A stretch of 64,000 nucleotides of DNA. Origin: a bacterium (GTDB lineage: Bacteria > Zhuqueibacterota > QNDG01 > JAGLOF01). The position numbers and the translations under genes are program-made. Shown piece after piece: positions 49,609 to 59,375 of this stretch (position 1 is its first letter; every line of letters starts with the position of its first letter). The notes under the pieces are model-generated. The model was given only the letters and a program-made list of their open reading frames with translations. It had not been told where the DNA came from and made no database searches. The stretch lies in contig JAFGRY010000029.1 in NCBI GenBank assembly GCA_016934955.1, forward strand, positions 41,626 through 105,625, read 5' to 3'.

Positions 49609-51480
49609 ATGAGAAACCTGAGAAAACCGTTTCTGAGAGCGACATGCCTTTTCCTGATGTCGATCACGTTCGTCTCCCTGTTCGCACAGAATACCGGTCA
49701 GACGGCCGCCACACGGGCGGTACCGGTATTCAAGGACGGTGAAGCCCAGATAGTTCCTGCGTTCAACGATCCCGATACCTGGATCGTGCACGATCTCTGG
49801 GTGGAAACGGAGTTCGATACGGACGGCGACGGCAGGCCCGACCGGGTGCATGTTGACGTAACGCGCCCTCGGCAGACCGATACGGAAGGACTGAAACTGC
49901 CGGTTGTGTATGAATCGAGCCCCTATTTCGCCGGTACAGGCACGACCGATAAGGAGTATTTCTGGGACGTGCGGCATGAACTGGGCGCTTTTCCGCCGAA
50001 ACGTAATCCCATGCCGCCCATTGAGCGGAGAGGGGAGCGGCCGGTCATTTCCAAATCGCAGGTGCGCACCTGGGTGCCCCGCGGCTATATTGTCGTTCAC
50101 TCTTCATCGCCGGGCACCGGGCTTTCGGACGGGTCCCCCACTGTGGGCGGAGACAACGAATCCCTGGCTCCCAAGGCGGTGATCGACTGGCTCTGCGGCC
50201 GGGCGAACGGGTATACCACCAGGGACGGATTCGAGAAAGTGGAGGCGTACTGGTCCACCGGAAAAGTCGGCATGACCGGCACCTCCTATAACGGCACGAT
50301 CCCCGTGGCCGCGGCTACAACCGGCGTCGACGGCCTGGAGGCGATCATTCCCATAGCACCCAACACATCCTACTACCATTACTACCGTTCCAACGGCCTT
50401 GTCCGGCATCCCGGGGGCTATCTCGGTGAAGATATCGACGTGCTCTACGATTTCATCCACAGCGGCGACGAGTCAAAACGGGCCTATGCGGACTCGCTGA
50501 TCCGGGACGGCGAAATGGCCAGGAATCAGGACAGGATCACCGGCGATTATAACGACTTCTGGGCGGGACGGGATTATCTCAACGATATGAAACCCTTCAA
50601 GGCCGCGCTGCTCATGTCTCACGGATTCAATGACTGGAATGTGATGCCCGAGCATAGTTACCGCATTTACAAAAAGGCGAAAGAAATGGGTGTGCCGACC
50701 CAGATCTACTACCACCAGGCCGGACACGGCGGCCCGCCTCCCATGCGCATGATGAACCGCTGGTTCACCCGCTATCTGCACGGAGTGGAGAACGGTGTGG
50801 AAAATGACGCCCGGGCCTGGATCGTACGCGAAGACGCAGACAGAGAAGATCCCACCGCCTATGAAGAGTACCCCAATCCCGCGGCCGAACCGGTGACTTT
50901 TTTTCTCACGGGCAATGCGCCCCGGCAGGGAGGACTCATCCTGGAGAAAGCCGGTAAACAGGGCACGGAAACGCTGGTGGATAATGTCTCTTTCGGCGGC
51001 GAGGCGCTTGCCCAGGCCGAGTGGACGAACCACCGCCTCATCTATGTGAGTCCCGTGCTGACGAAAGACCTGCATATTTCGGGAATTCCCGCCATCACGG
51101 TCAAGGCCGCCAGCAGCAAGCCGGCGGTGAATCTTTCCGTCTGGCTCGTCTCGCTGCCCTGGAACAGCGGCAGGCGGGTAACCATCACCGACAATATCAT
51201 CAACAGGGGCTGGGCCGACCTGCAGAACTGGCGGTCTCTGAGCGAAAGCCAGCCGCTGAAACCGGGCAGATTCTATACCATGACCTTCAATCTCATGCCG
51301 GACGACCAGGTGATTCCCGCGGGACAGCAGATCGGGCTGATGATTTTCTCCAGTGACCGGGATTTCACACTCTGGCCCGAACCGGGAACAGAGCTGACGG
51401 TCGACCTGGACGGGACATCGATCACACTGCCGATTGTCAATGGCAAGGCTGCGGTGATCAGTTCCTTCCAGGAAAAATAG
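49609..51480 (+). CDS. Secreted Xaa-Pro dipeptidyl-peptidase / CocE-NonD-type hydrolase (S15 family)
   Basis: A 623-residue enzyme with a signal peptide (MRNLRKPFLRATCLFLMSITFVSLFAQ). The alpha/beta hydrolase core has the nucleophile in GMTGTSYNGT, the acid likely in SHGFNDWNVMP and the His in QAGHGGPP. DLWVETEFDTDGDGRPDRVHVDVTRP near the N-terminus and the C-terminal jelly-roll (EWTNHRLIYVSPVLTKDLHISGIP, WSLSES-type strands) are typical of S15 peptidases, which remove Xaa-Pro dipeptides. It is likely periplasmic or secreted, involved in protein breakdown. AAAGGAG before ATG 49609 sets the start. Promoter at 49523. Confidence 0.9.
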   Translation: MRNLRKPFLRATCLFLMSITFVSLFAQNTGQTAATRAVPVFKDGEAQIVPAFNDPDTWIVHDLWVETEFDTDGDGRPDRVHVDVTRPRQTDTEGLKLPVVYESSPYFAGTGTTDKEYFWDVRHELGAFPPKRNPMPPIERRGERPVISKSQVRTWVPRGYIVVHSSSPGTGLSDGSPTVGGDNESLAPKAVIDWLCGRANGYTTRDGFEKVEAYWSTGKVGMTGTSYNGTIPVAAATTGVDGLEAIIPIAPNTSYYHYYRSNGLVRHPGGYLGEDIDVLYDFIHSGDESKRAYADSLIRDGEMARNQDRITGDYNDFWAGRDYLNDMKPFKAALLMSHGFNDWNVMPEHSYRIYKKAKEMGVPTQIYYHQAGHGGPPPMRMMNRWFTRYLHGVENGVENDARAWIVREDADREDPTAYEEYPNPAAEPVTFFLTGNAPRQGGLILEKAGKQGTETLVDNVSFGGEALAQAEWTNHRLIYVSPVLTKDLHISGIPAITVKAASSKPAVNLSVWLVSLPWNSGRRVTITDNIINRGWADLQNWRSLSESQPLKPGRFYTMTFNLMPDDQVIPAGQQIGLMIFSSDRDFTLWPEPGTELTVDLDGTSITLPIVNGKAAVISSFQEK

Positions 51481-51682
51481 TCGGGAGAATAGTACGTCAC
51501 CCGGAGATCTCTCCGGCTTGCTGGATACGGATGAACGGGGACCGGCGTCACTGCCTGTCCCCGTTTGTGCTGCTGCCCCCGGGAGATGGTGTGTCTCTCA
51601 GCGGTCCGGGCGGCGGGGAGGGGATTTCGGGTGCCGATCCGGTCCGGGACTCATTGTCCTTTCGCAGGCGGCTTCCCGCTCC

Positions 51683-53017
51683 TCAGTCTCTGACAAGCCG
51701 TACTGAAAAGCCGTATACTTTATCGGTATGGTTACGGTATATTTGAGAGCTTTGACCCCCCAGGCTTCTGTACCAGGCATTCTCTCCGATTTGGGTAAGC
51801 GTCCAGAACGCGCATGCCCTGGTTTCTGATCCGTAATAGCCTTCCTTGACTCTGTACCCGCAGGGAAGAGCGCAGAATCCAGTCTCGTTCGTGCCGTTCC
51901 CATCGTCCGCCCAGAAGGTTTGGGACTTCAGTTTCATTCCCTGATCGCTCCCCCGGCGGCCGATACTGTCCAACTGTGTTCCTGTCAGCCCGAGGAACGA
52001 TTCAAGTTCCTTGAATTCCAGATCACTGGGAACGTGCCATCCGGGCGGAGTGATCCCGCGATTGTCAGCCAGCGCATACCAGTTATAGAGTAATCCATAC
52101 GATTCAGGAGTGTCTTCACTGTCACCGTATACACAGCTTCCCGGAGTGGATAGATTCGCCCATTCATCCACATACCCGGTAATGAAGGGAATCACCTCCC
52201 CGTTCCTGAATCTCCTCACTTTCAGATTTTCCGCCATCCACCACTGATCCCCGATTTTAACAACATCATATAAGGTGCCGTCATTGTCTCTCACAACCCG
52301 CTCCACAGTGACGGCAACATGGTGGTTGCCGGAAACGACAATGTTTTCCATGGTAAAGGGGCGGATGTCCGTTCCGGTGATCAGCATTTTGTACCGGTCT
52401 GGTTGAGGAGTCAAGGCATTTGATTCCCCGGCCGGGACGGGGGGAAGCGGCAGAGCGGCGGCGGGCGACAAAGACCGGTGTCTGCCGTCGCTGAGCACCA
52501 TTTTTATTGCCGTGCGCGTATCGGCGGTGTTCAGGCAGCATATATATACACCGGCGGCAACGGGGACCGCATTGTCATCGGTGGCGTCCCATACTATCCA
52601 GCCGGACTCTTGCTGGAATCCATCCAGCAATTTTCTGATTTTTCGCCCGCGGATGTCATAGATGTCGATAGTCACCGGGCCCGGTTCGTTCACGATGAAT
52701 CCAACCACGGTGGATGGATTGAAAGGATTCGGATAGTTTTGAAGCAGACGAAAACCATGGGGGGTGGTGCCGGCATCGGTCCTTACATGCGTAGCGGGAA
52801 GAATGATGCTAAAACTGCCCTGGCTGTCCGTTGTAGCGCTCATCGAAGTATTGTTGCCGTCTTCGGCCATAATCGTTACCGTCAGATCCTGGACAGGTTC
52901 AGCGCCGGATCCAAGATAGTCTCCACCATTATCCATAACGGTGCCGCTGAAAATGAACTGAGAAAAACATGGTGTCGTCAGAAAGATTGAGCAGAATACC
53001 AGGATAGTCCTTTTCAT
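51683..53017 (-). CDS. Secreted protein with an internal T9SS-like domain and C-terminal FISUMP domain
   Basis: A 444-residue protein. Signal peptide MKRTILVFCSIFLTTPCFSQ; residues ~21-75 resemble a carboxypeptidase-regulatory/CnaB-like fold (VQDLTVTIMAEDG, TDSQGSFSIIL). Residues ~85-180 are a sorting-type domain (FRLLQNYPNPFNPSTVVGFIV, DIYDIRGRKIRKLLDGF, GVYICCLNT, IKMVLSDG) that normally closes T9SS cargo. Here it is in the middle, and residues ~250-444 are a FISUMP domain (IGDQWWMAENLKV, GWHVPSDLEFKELE, ending GFSVRLVRD). GGAGG lies before ATG 53017. The end equals the last residues of the cassette protein at 6199-6930. Confidence 0.88.
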   Translation of the reverse strand: MKRTILVFCSIFLTTPCFSQFIFSGTVMDNGGDYLGSGAEPVQDLTVTIMAEDGNNTSMSATTDSQGSFSIILPATHVRTDAGTTPHGFRLLQNYPNPFNPSTVVGFIVNEPGPVTIDIYDIRGRKIRKLLDGFQQESGWIVWDATDDNAVPVAAGVYICCLNTADTRTAIKMVLSDGRHRSLSPAAALPLPPVPAGESNALTPQPDRYKMLITGTDIRPFTMENIVVSGNHHVAVTVERVVRDNDGTLYDVVKIGDQWWMAENLKVRRFRNGEVIPFITGYVDEWANLSTPGSCVYGDSEDTPESYGLLYNWYALADNRGITPPGWHVPSDLEFKELESFLGLTGTQLDSIGRRGSDQGMKLKSQTFWADDGNGTNETGFCALPCGYRVKEGYYGSETRACAFWTLTQIGENAWYRSLGGQSSQIYRNHTDKVYGFSVRLVRD

Positions 53018-53096
53018 TGTTCCTCCGTGAGCATCGTCCTTACAGGTCATATGGTGTACAGGAATTGGTGTGCCACAGCGGGGATCACCGCTGCTC

Positions 53097-53981
53097 TCAA
53101 TCCGCTGAGTTGTAACTGTAATAAATGAAATAGATCCAGACGGTCCTGGATACGATTGTGTCGAGATAATTCCATCGATCGAGGACATCAGAGGCTGCGA
53201 TCTCACCGTAATTCCTGCCCTTGTCCATCTCTGCCCTGACAGCCGCCACCGTCGCTTTCACCGTATTGGTGTACACGACGAATTGATGCATGGTGGTAAC
53301 CGGGCCGTGCCCGGGAATGATATGCAGGTCGTCGGGATAGGTTTGAATAATTTCGTCCCAGGCGGCAAGGAGATTCGGCACCGAGGCACCATCGTCCATG
53401 TCCAGGAACGGAAAGCTTGAAGAGAAATACAGATCTCCGAGGATGAGAATCTTCTCGGCCGGCAGATAAACGATCAGGTCGGCAGCCGAATGGCTGAAGG
53501 CCTTGCTGATGCATTCCAGCCTGATACCGGCGTGGTCAAGCGACAATGTGTCAGTGAAAACGGTAACGGCTCCATTCGGATTCGATCTTTCATACGCGTC
53601 ACGGTGATTCTCGTGTCCGATGATGGTGCCGCCGTTCTGCAGCAGGCCGTTTCCCCCGATATGGTCCAGATGATGGTGGGTATTGATAATGCCTGTTACC
53701 GGCGCGTCACTTTTATTCCGTATGGAGTCCATCAGGATGTCAGTAAAATCCGGCCAGCCTGAATCAACGAGAAGATTTTTCCCTGCTCCGGTGATGAGCG
53801 TGATATTCACCGCCAGACTCTCCTTGAATACGGCCATATACTCGGGAAGCTGCCATTCCGCTGTTTCCGGTTCAGGATCAGGATCAGGGTCGGCAGTGAT
53901 CCCTTTTTTCCCGCAGGCGGAAATGCTCAGCATCACTGCCAGACCGATACACGGGAGGGCCGGTTTACTTGATAATATCAT
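53097..53981 (-). CDS. Metallo-beta-lactamase-fold lipoprotein
   Basis: A 294-residue protein. Signal sequence ends SISACGKK, a lipobox; a Pro/Asp/Glu-rich linker follows. The hydrolase domain has the zinc motif NTHHHLDHIGG, then IGHEN, AFSHSAADLIVYLP, ILGDLYFSSSFP and IIPGHGPVT, typical of B1-like MBL proteins. The C-terminus is divergent. It may be a hydrolase of lactones, esters or similar; whether it acts on beta-lactams cannot be told. The frame is open upstream to 55265, overlapping the kinase gene on the other strand, but start 53981 fits GGAGG and the signal peptide. Confidence 0.88.
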   Translation of the reverse strand: MILSSKPALPCIGLAVMLSISACGKKGITADPDPDPEPETAEWQLPEYMAVFKESLAVNITLITGAGKNLLVDSGWPDFTDILMDSIRNKSDAPVTGIINTHHHLDHIGGNGLLQNGGTIIGHENHRDAYERSNPNGAVTVFTDTLSLDHAGIRLECISKAFSHSAADLIVYLPAEKILILGDLYFSSSFPFLDMDDGASVPNLLAAWDEIIQTYPDDLHIIPGHGPVTTMHQFVVYTNTVKATVAAVRAEMDKGRNYGEIAASDVLDRWNYLDTIVSRTVWIYFIYYSYNSAD

Positions 53982-54245
53982 CATTACCTCCGCTGTATTA
54001 TCACCGTCAGGACCATAAACGGATCTACTGACCGGTAAAATAAGAAGTATCTCAACGGTGTGGGAGTCTTTTAGCCTGAAAGAGCGGAATACCTGTCTGA
54101 AAAAACGTATATCCTTACGGATGGTATTGACCGGAGATCCTGTGCGGTTCACCGAAGTATGCCGCTTGTTTATCGATTTTTTTTTGTGTTTTATCCGTGA
54201 AAAGCGTATCTTATATCCAATAATCACTGATACTGTAAACCGGCC

Positions 54246-55304
54246 ATGATCGATATTGCGAAAATCAGGTACCAGCGTATCCTCTCTCATGTGCTGTTCT
54301 GGATATTTTACCTGGCCTTCAACACATTCATGCACGGATTCGGGGGCAGAAATTATTCCCAGCAGTTTACCCTCTTCCTTGCCTACCTGCCGGTGATCAT
54401 GCTGGCGACCTACACGACGCTCTACGTACTGATCCCGACATTTTTGCTGCGAAAACGGTTCGTTCTCTTCTCGCTGCTGCTTGCCGTGTCGGCACTGCTG
54501 TTCGCGGCGCTGCAGTGGCTCCACATTCTCTACGTCGTCACTCCGCTGCTGATCCCGCAAGAGGCTGGACAATACAGTTTTTTTTCCATTGGTCTTCTCT
54601 ATCGTATCTTCTCGATATATGAAGTGGTAGCGGTTGCCGCCGCGATCAAGCTGGCGAAACACTGGTACGCGAGCGAGTATCTCAAGCAGGAGGCGGAAAA
54701 GGAGAAGCTGCACGCGGAACTTGCCTATCTCAAGGCGCAGATTCATCCTCATTTTCTCTTCAACACGCTCAACAATCTCTATGCCCTGAGTCTGAAAAAG
54801 GATCCGCGCACGTCCGAGGTGATCCTGAAACTTTCGGATCTCCTCGATTATATGCTCTACCGCTGCAACACTCCCTTCATCGCCCTGGACCGTGAAATCG
54901 AACTTATCGAGACCTATTGCGCCCTCGAGCGGCTTCGCTACGGCGACAACCTGCGCCTCACCTTCGAGCGCCGGGGGACGACCGCCGGGGTGCGGATCGC
55001 GCCGCTGCTGCTGCTGCCCCTGGTCGAGAACGCCTTCAAGCACGGGACGAGCAGGAATCCCGCCGATCCCTGGGTCGAATTGACGGTGCAGGCCGATGAG
55101 TCGGTGCTCGAATTCAGGGTGAGAAATGTAAAAAGCCCCGGGGACAACGCGGGCCTCGGCGGTGCCGGCATCGGCCTGCTGAATATTCGAAGACGGCTCG
55201 ATCTGCTCTATCCCTGCCGGCACACCCTGAGCATCAGTGAGACAGGGCGCGACTACGAGGTTCACTTAACCATAACGCACAACAGTGACGGGGTACGCTC
55301 ATGA
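54246..55304 (+). CDS. LytS/YehU-type sensor histidine kinase
   Basis: A 352-residue protein with about four N-terminal membrane helices (to ~145) and a linking helix. Cytoplasmic part: His_kinase (PF06580-type) motif AQIHPHFLFNTLNNLYALS with the phospho-His, then a HATPase with LLLLPLVENAFKHG and GAGIGLLNIRRRLDLLYP. No separate extracytoplasmic sensor domain is present. It overlaps the LytTR regulator gene by four bases (ATGA), so the two form a two-component pair. Possible target genes nearby include the OM protein at 56203. Confidence 0.92.
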   Translation: MIDIAKIRYQRILSHVLFWIFYLAFNTFMHGFGGRNYSQQFTLFLAYLPVIMLATYTTLYVLIPTFLLRKRFVLFSLLLAVSALLFAALQWLHILYVVTPLLIPQEAGQYSFFSIGLLYRIFSIYEVVAVAAAIKLAKHWYASEYLKQEAEKEKLHAELAYLKAQIHPHFLFNTLNNLYALSLKKDPRTSEVILKLSDLLDYMLYRCNTPFIALDREIELIETYCALERLRYGDNLRLTFERRGTTAGVRIAPLLLLPLVENAFKHGTSRNPADPWVELTVQADESVLEFRVRNVKSPGDNAGLGGAGIGLLNIRRRLDLLYPCRHTLSISETGRDYEVHLTITHNSDGVRS

Positions 55305-56011
55305 GAATACGCTGCCTGATCGTCGATGACGAACCGCTGGCAACCGATGTGATCCGCTCCTATCTGGAACGCTTCGAAGAGGCCGAGGTCACGGCTGTCT
55401 GCAACGAGGCGGTGACGGCGATGGAGATCCTGGGAAAGCAGAAGATCGATCTTCTCTTTCTGGATATCCAGATGCCGCTGATAAAGGGCACCGATTTTCT
55501 CCGCTCACTCAGGCATCCGCCCGCCGTTATTTTTACCACCGCCTACCGGGATTACGCGCTGGAGGGCTTTGACCTGGACGCGGTCGACTACCTGCTGAAG
55601 CCGATTTCATTTGAACGCTTCCTGCAGGCGATGCATAAATTTTTCGACCGGTACCGCGGTGAGTCGCCGCGTTCCCCGGCCGTGTCACCCTCCCGTCCCG
55701 CGGACGGGGAGTATCTCAATGTGAGAAGCGACCGTCGGACCGTGCGGCTGCCGCTGGCGGATATCCTCTACATCGAGGGAATGAAAGACTACGTGAAGGT
55801 GGTGACAGCCGCGGACGAGGTCATCACCAACGTCACTCTCCAGGAGCTGGAAGCGATGCTGCCGGAAGAGCGGTTTCTGCGCATCCACCGGTCCTACATC
55901 GTGGCCGTGCCGCATATCAGGGCGTTTACCAGCGAGATGATCGAGATCGCAAACCGGCAGCTGCCCATCGGGCGGTACTATAAAAAACAGGTTATGGAAA
56001 CGCTTGCCTGA
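55301..56011 (+). CDS. LytTR-family response regulator
   Basis: A 236-residue protein: receiver ~1-120 (CLIVDDEPLA, LLFLDIQMPL with phospho-Asp, FTTAYRDYALEGFDLDAVDYLLKPI) and a LytTR DNA-binding domain ~135-236 (YLNVRSDRRTVRLPLADILYIEGMKDYVKV, TLQELEAMLPEERFLRIHRSYIVAV). It is translated with the upstream kinase and should bind direct repeats upstream of target genes. Confidence 0.94.
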   Translation: MRIRCLIVDDEPLATDVIRSYLERFEEAEVTAVCNEAVTAMEILGKQKIDLLFLDIQMPLIKGTDFLRSLRHPPAVIFTTAYRDYALEGFDLDAVDYLLKPISFERFLQAMHKFFDRYRGESPRSPAVSPSRPADGEYLNVRSDRRTVRLPLADILYIEGMKDYVKVVTAADEVITNVTLQELEAMLPEERFLRIHRSYIVAVPHIRAFTSEMIEIANRQLPIGRYYKKQVMETLA

Positions 56012-56057
56012 GCACGTCATTCCGTGTCCGTTACCCTGCCGCTGCATAACAAATCAA

Positions 56058-56086
56058 TTGACTTTTTTCCGGGAACTATGTATTAT
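56058..56086 (+). promoter_or_regulatory. Promoter of the outer-membrane protein gene at 56203
   Basis: TTGACT (56058-56063), 17 bases, TATTAT (56081-56086), 117 bases before the ATG. Confidence 0.6.
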
Positions 56087-56202
56087 TTCCGGAACCATTC
56101 ACCCTCCGCAAGGCACGCACTCATCCTGCTTCGCAGAACCTCACCGCATTCCGGCGGCCTGTGCAAGGATGTCACCTTACTGTGACTGAAAAGGAACCAC
56201 CC

Positions 56203-56898
56203 ATGAAAATCAGGGACGCTCTGCTGCTCTGCCTGCTGGCGGCCGTGCCGGATGTGACCGCGCAGAAGAAACAGCCGTTTGCCAATCCGGGATTCAGAGT
56301 CGGCGCCGGATACATCCGCAACACCGATTTCTTCATATATGCGGAGGGGAGTGTTGAGAAAATTCCCGGTACATCGGGCGGACCGCTGCTGATTGCGGAA
56401 TACGGCCTTGAGCCGACCATGGAGATACGGCTGGGGTACAGCTGTGCCCTCAGCGTCGCCTGGTTCAACGCGCCTGATTTCGATCTGGATATTGCAACCG
56501 AGATAGAGCATTTCAGCAACGTACGCTACCTGATGGCCTTCATCGAACCGCATCTGGTCTACCGGATCCATCCTCATGCGGTCTTCAGTCTGGGATTCAT
56601 GTTCGCGCTGGCCCGCAACACGCATGTGCACGAGGAGTTGGAGTATAACTGGGATTCATGGGAGTATGAACAGAAGCGGATTACAGAGGCAAAAAACAAT
56701 CCCATCGGCGGAGCGAGCGCAGTGTTAACACTGGAAATCACGAAGAGAATAGAATGCTGCCTCGCGTACCGGTTGTATGTCGGTCTGGTCACCGCAGGTG
56801 AATATGATGTGATTATCGATGGCACGAATGTGGGATCACCGGGCGGCGGCACCGAATACGGGAAGATGATTTCCGCCGATATCCGGTATCGTCTGTAA
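56203..56898 (+). CDS. Outer-membrane protein of unknown function
   Basis: A 231-residue protein with a signal peptide (MKIRDALLLCLLAAVPDVTAQ). Strands alternate through GFRVGAGYIRNTDFFIYAEG, TMEIRLGYSCALSVAWF, HAVFSLGFMFAL and KRIECCLAYRLYVGLV, ending DIRYRL; this suits a beta-barrel. AAGGAAC is upstream of ATG 56203. The frame is open back to 56161. It follows the LytS/LytTR pair and may be regulated by it; no sequence evidence proves that. Confidence 0.65.
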   Translation: MKIRDALLLCLLAAVPDVTAQKKQPFANPGFRVGAGYIRNTDFFIYAEGSVEKIPGTSGGPLLIAEYGLEPTMEIRLGYSCALSVAWFNAPDFDLDIATEIEHFSNVRYLMAFIEPHLVYRIHPHAVFSLGFMFALARNTHVHEELEYNWDSWEYEQKRITEAKNNPIGGASAVLTLEITKRIECCLAYRLYVGLVTAGEYDVIIDGTNVGSPGGGTEYGKMISADIRYRL

Positions 56899-57161
56899 TT
56901 CCCGCACTCACATTCATCGTACCGGAATCGGGGTTCACGTCTGTGCACCCGGCACGGGCCTGTCCGCTGCCCGCATTCCCCACCCCCGCGAATCGGTCCT
57001 GCCGGCAGAAAAAATGGTCCCCGTTCGACGGGACAATCGGTATTTGCACCCTCCATTTCCAACGATAATCCAGAAACAAGTTTCCCGCTTTTTCGTACCA
57101 TGACTGTAATCCGGCCGGCGAACACCGGCTTTTCCTGTACCCAAAGTCGAGGAATCCCTGT

Positions 57162-59321
57162 ATGCTGAAAAGACCCTGTCTTCCCGTCCATGTTTTCATT
57201 TTGTTCGCCGTTTCGATTCTGACCGCTCAGCAGAAAGATGTGCTGCGCCCTTACAAAACCGACACTCCGCCGGTGATCGACGGCGTGCTCGACGATGCCG
57301 TCTGGGCGCAGGCGCCCTCGGAAACCGGATTCATGACCTACCAGCCCGATTACGGCGTTCCCATGAGCGAAGAGACCCGGGTCTGGTACGCCTACGACCG
57401 GGAGAATATCTATTTCGCCTTTCTCTGCTACGACAGAGAGCCCGATAAAATCAAGACATCCATCACGGCCCGGGACAAGATCCGCTCGGACGACTGGATC
57501 TGCATCAATCTCGACACCTACAACGACCACCAGGGGATCTACGCCTTCTACGTCAATCCCCAGGGCATTCAGGGCGACAGCAGGGCGGTGGGCGATGAAG
57601 AAGACGCCAATGTGGATTTCGTCTGGTACAGTCACGGTACGATCACGGACGACGGATACAGCATAGAGATGAAGATCCCCTTCAAATCCATCCGGTACTC
57701 GGACGGCGACCCGGTCACCATGGGGGTCATTTTCGAACGCTACATAAGCCGGCGGACCGAGGCCGGCACCTACCCGGCGCTGGATCCGAAATGGGGGCCG
57801 AATTTCATCACCCAGACGCGGCCGCTGCTCTACGAGGGGATCAGGCACTACCGGCTGCTGGAGGTGCTGCCCGCGGTGACCTGGGCCCGGAACAGCTACG
57901 ACGAGGCGGGCAGCTTGAAGACCGGGGACGGCAAGGGCGAGCTCAGTCTCACCGGCAAGCTGGGGCTCACCTCACGGCTGATCCTGGACGCGACCTACAA
58001 TCCGGATTTCAGCCAGGTCGAGGCCGATGCGGGGCAGGTCGATTTCAACCAGCGCTACGCGCTCTTCTATGAAGAAAAACGACCCTTCTTTCTCGAGGGC
58101 CGGGACCAGTTCATCTTCGGCGGCAGCAGCGAGGGCGATCCCCTGGGGGCAGTGGTGCACACCCGCAGCATCGCCAACCCGCTGCTGGGAACCAAGCTGA
58201 CCGGAAAGATAAGCCCCACCGGCACCATCGCGGCGATCTACGCCCGGGACGAACTGGTGAATAACGGCACGGATCAGGGATACGCCGATGTCCAGATCAT
58301 CAGGCACAAGAAATCCCTCGACCGCGACAGTTTCGTGGGCAGTTTCTACACGGCCCGGGAACGGGAAAACGGGTACAACAGAGTAGTGGGCGGGGACGGG
58401 TACCTGCGGCTTACCCGGTCCAGCCGCCTGGGATACCATGGGTTTCTCTCCTGGGACGAGAACCGTGAGACCGACACGCGGCAGAAGGGACACGCGGTCG
58501 GTATCAACTATCTCTACAGCAACCGGGACTGGCTGGTCAACGCGCGCATACATGACCTCTCTGAACGGTTCAATACCGAGGTGGGGTACCTGACGCGTAC
58601 CGGCATCACCCGCTACCGCCTGGGTATCATCCGGCGCATCTTCACCGACAGCGCCGTTATCCAGCGGATCGATCCCCTGCTCAACAATCAGTTTATCAAG
58701 GACAAGGAGACCGGGGAGTGGGAAAACGAGAACGCCTTTTATGCGACGTTCGTGCTGCCGCGCAACTCGGCGTTCCGGGCCGGCTATCTCAACGCCACCG
58801 AGATTTTCCTGGGAAAAAAATTCGAGACCAGCGGCTACAACCTGATCGCTCAGAGCCAGATCAGCAAGAGCTTCTTCTTCTCACTTACCTGGTCTGACAG
58901 GAAAAAGATCAGGTACGTTGCCGATCCCTTCCAGTGCAGGGGCGGCACCGGATCGGCCTCGCTTGTGTATCAGCCCAATCAGAACCTCAATGCAACGGTA
59001 TCAGTGGTCTACAGCGATCTCTACCGGGCAGACGACGGCACGAAGGTGTTCGATTACGCGATCGTCAGAAGCCGCAACACCTACCAGGTCAACCGCTACC
59101 TTTTCCTGCGGGCGATCGTGGAGTACAACAGCTTCTACGAACAGCTGACCACCGATTTTCTTGTCTCATTCACCTATATACCGGGCACCGTCATCCACCT
59201 CGGGTATGGTTCCCGCTATGACCGCATCGAGTGGAATGAGGATCAGTACATCGCGAGCGACCGTTTCCTGGAGACACAGCGGGGGCTGTTCTTCAAGGCA
59301 TCCTATTTGTGGAGGATGTAG
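57162..59321 (+). CDS. DUF5916 protein with N-terminal CBM9-like domain
   Basis: A 719-residue protein with a signal peptide (MLKRPCLPVHVFILFAVSILTAQ). Residues ~30-220 form a carbohydrate-binding-family-9-like sandwich (PVIDGVLDDAVWAQAP, VWYAYDRENIYFAFLCYD, DDGYSIEMKIPFKSIRYS). Residues ~225-715 are DUF5916, including SQVEADAGQVDFNQRYALFYEEKRPFFLEG, which is its strongest signature, and a C-terminal set of barrel strands. DUF5916 proteins are predicted outer-membrane proteins in FCB bacteria, possibly hydrolases or transporters. No clear ribosome binding site is seen before ATG 57162. Confidence 0.88.
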   Translation: MLKRPCLPVHVFILFAVSILTAQQKDVLRPYKTDTPPVIDGVLDDAVWAQAPSETGFMTYQPDYGVPMSEETRVWYAYDRENIYFAFLCYDREPDKIKTSITARDKIRSDDWICINLDTYNDHQGIYAFYVNPQGIQGDSRAVGDEEDANVDFVWYSHGTITDDGYSIEMKIPFKSIRYSDGDPVTMGVIFERYISRRTEAGTYPALDPKWGPNFITQTRPLLYEGIRHYRLLEVLPAVTWARNSYDEAGSLKTGDGKGELSLTGKLGLTSRLILDATYNPDFSQVEADAGQVDFNQRYALFYEEKRPFFLEGRDQFIFGGSSEGDPLGAVVHTRSIANPLLGTKLTGKISPTGTIAAIYARDELVNNGTDQGYADVQIIRHKKSLDRDSFVGSFYTARERENGYNRVVGGDGYLRLTRSSRLGYHGFLSWDENRETDTRQKGHAVGINYLYSNRDWLVNARIHDLSERFNTEVGYLTRTGITRYRLGIIRRIFTDSAVIQRIDPLLNNQFIKDKETGEWENENAFYATFVLPRNSAFRAGYLNATEIFLGKKFETSGYNLIAQSQISKSFFFSLTWSDRKKIRYVADPFQCRGGTGSASLVYQPNQNLNATVSVVYSDLYRADDGTKVFDYAIVRSRNTYQVNRYLFLRAIVEYNSFYEQLTTDFLVSFTYIPGTVIHLGYGSRYDRIEWNEDQYIASDRFLETQRGLFFKASYLWRM

Positions 59322-59343
59322 GGGGAAAGAATTATGAATTACG

Positions 59344-59369
59344 TAGCCCCGGGGCATGCCCCGGGGCTA
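59344..59369. terminator. Perfect 26-bp palindrome between convergent genes
   Basis: TAGCCCCGGGGCA reads as its own reverse complement over 26 bases, centred on GGCATGCC, then TTATTATTA. It lies between the convergent genes at 57162-59321 and 59376-59828 and would act as a terminator from both sides. Confidence 0.75.
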
Positions 59370-59375
59370 TTATTA

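Noticed and set aside
53982..55265. Open frame on the minus strand extending the metallo-beta-lactamase gene to over 700 residues
   Set aside because: It runs opposite to the well-supported LytS-type kinase gene, has no domain in its N-terminal part, and a good ribosome binding site plus lipoprotein signal lie at 53981.
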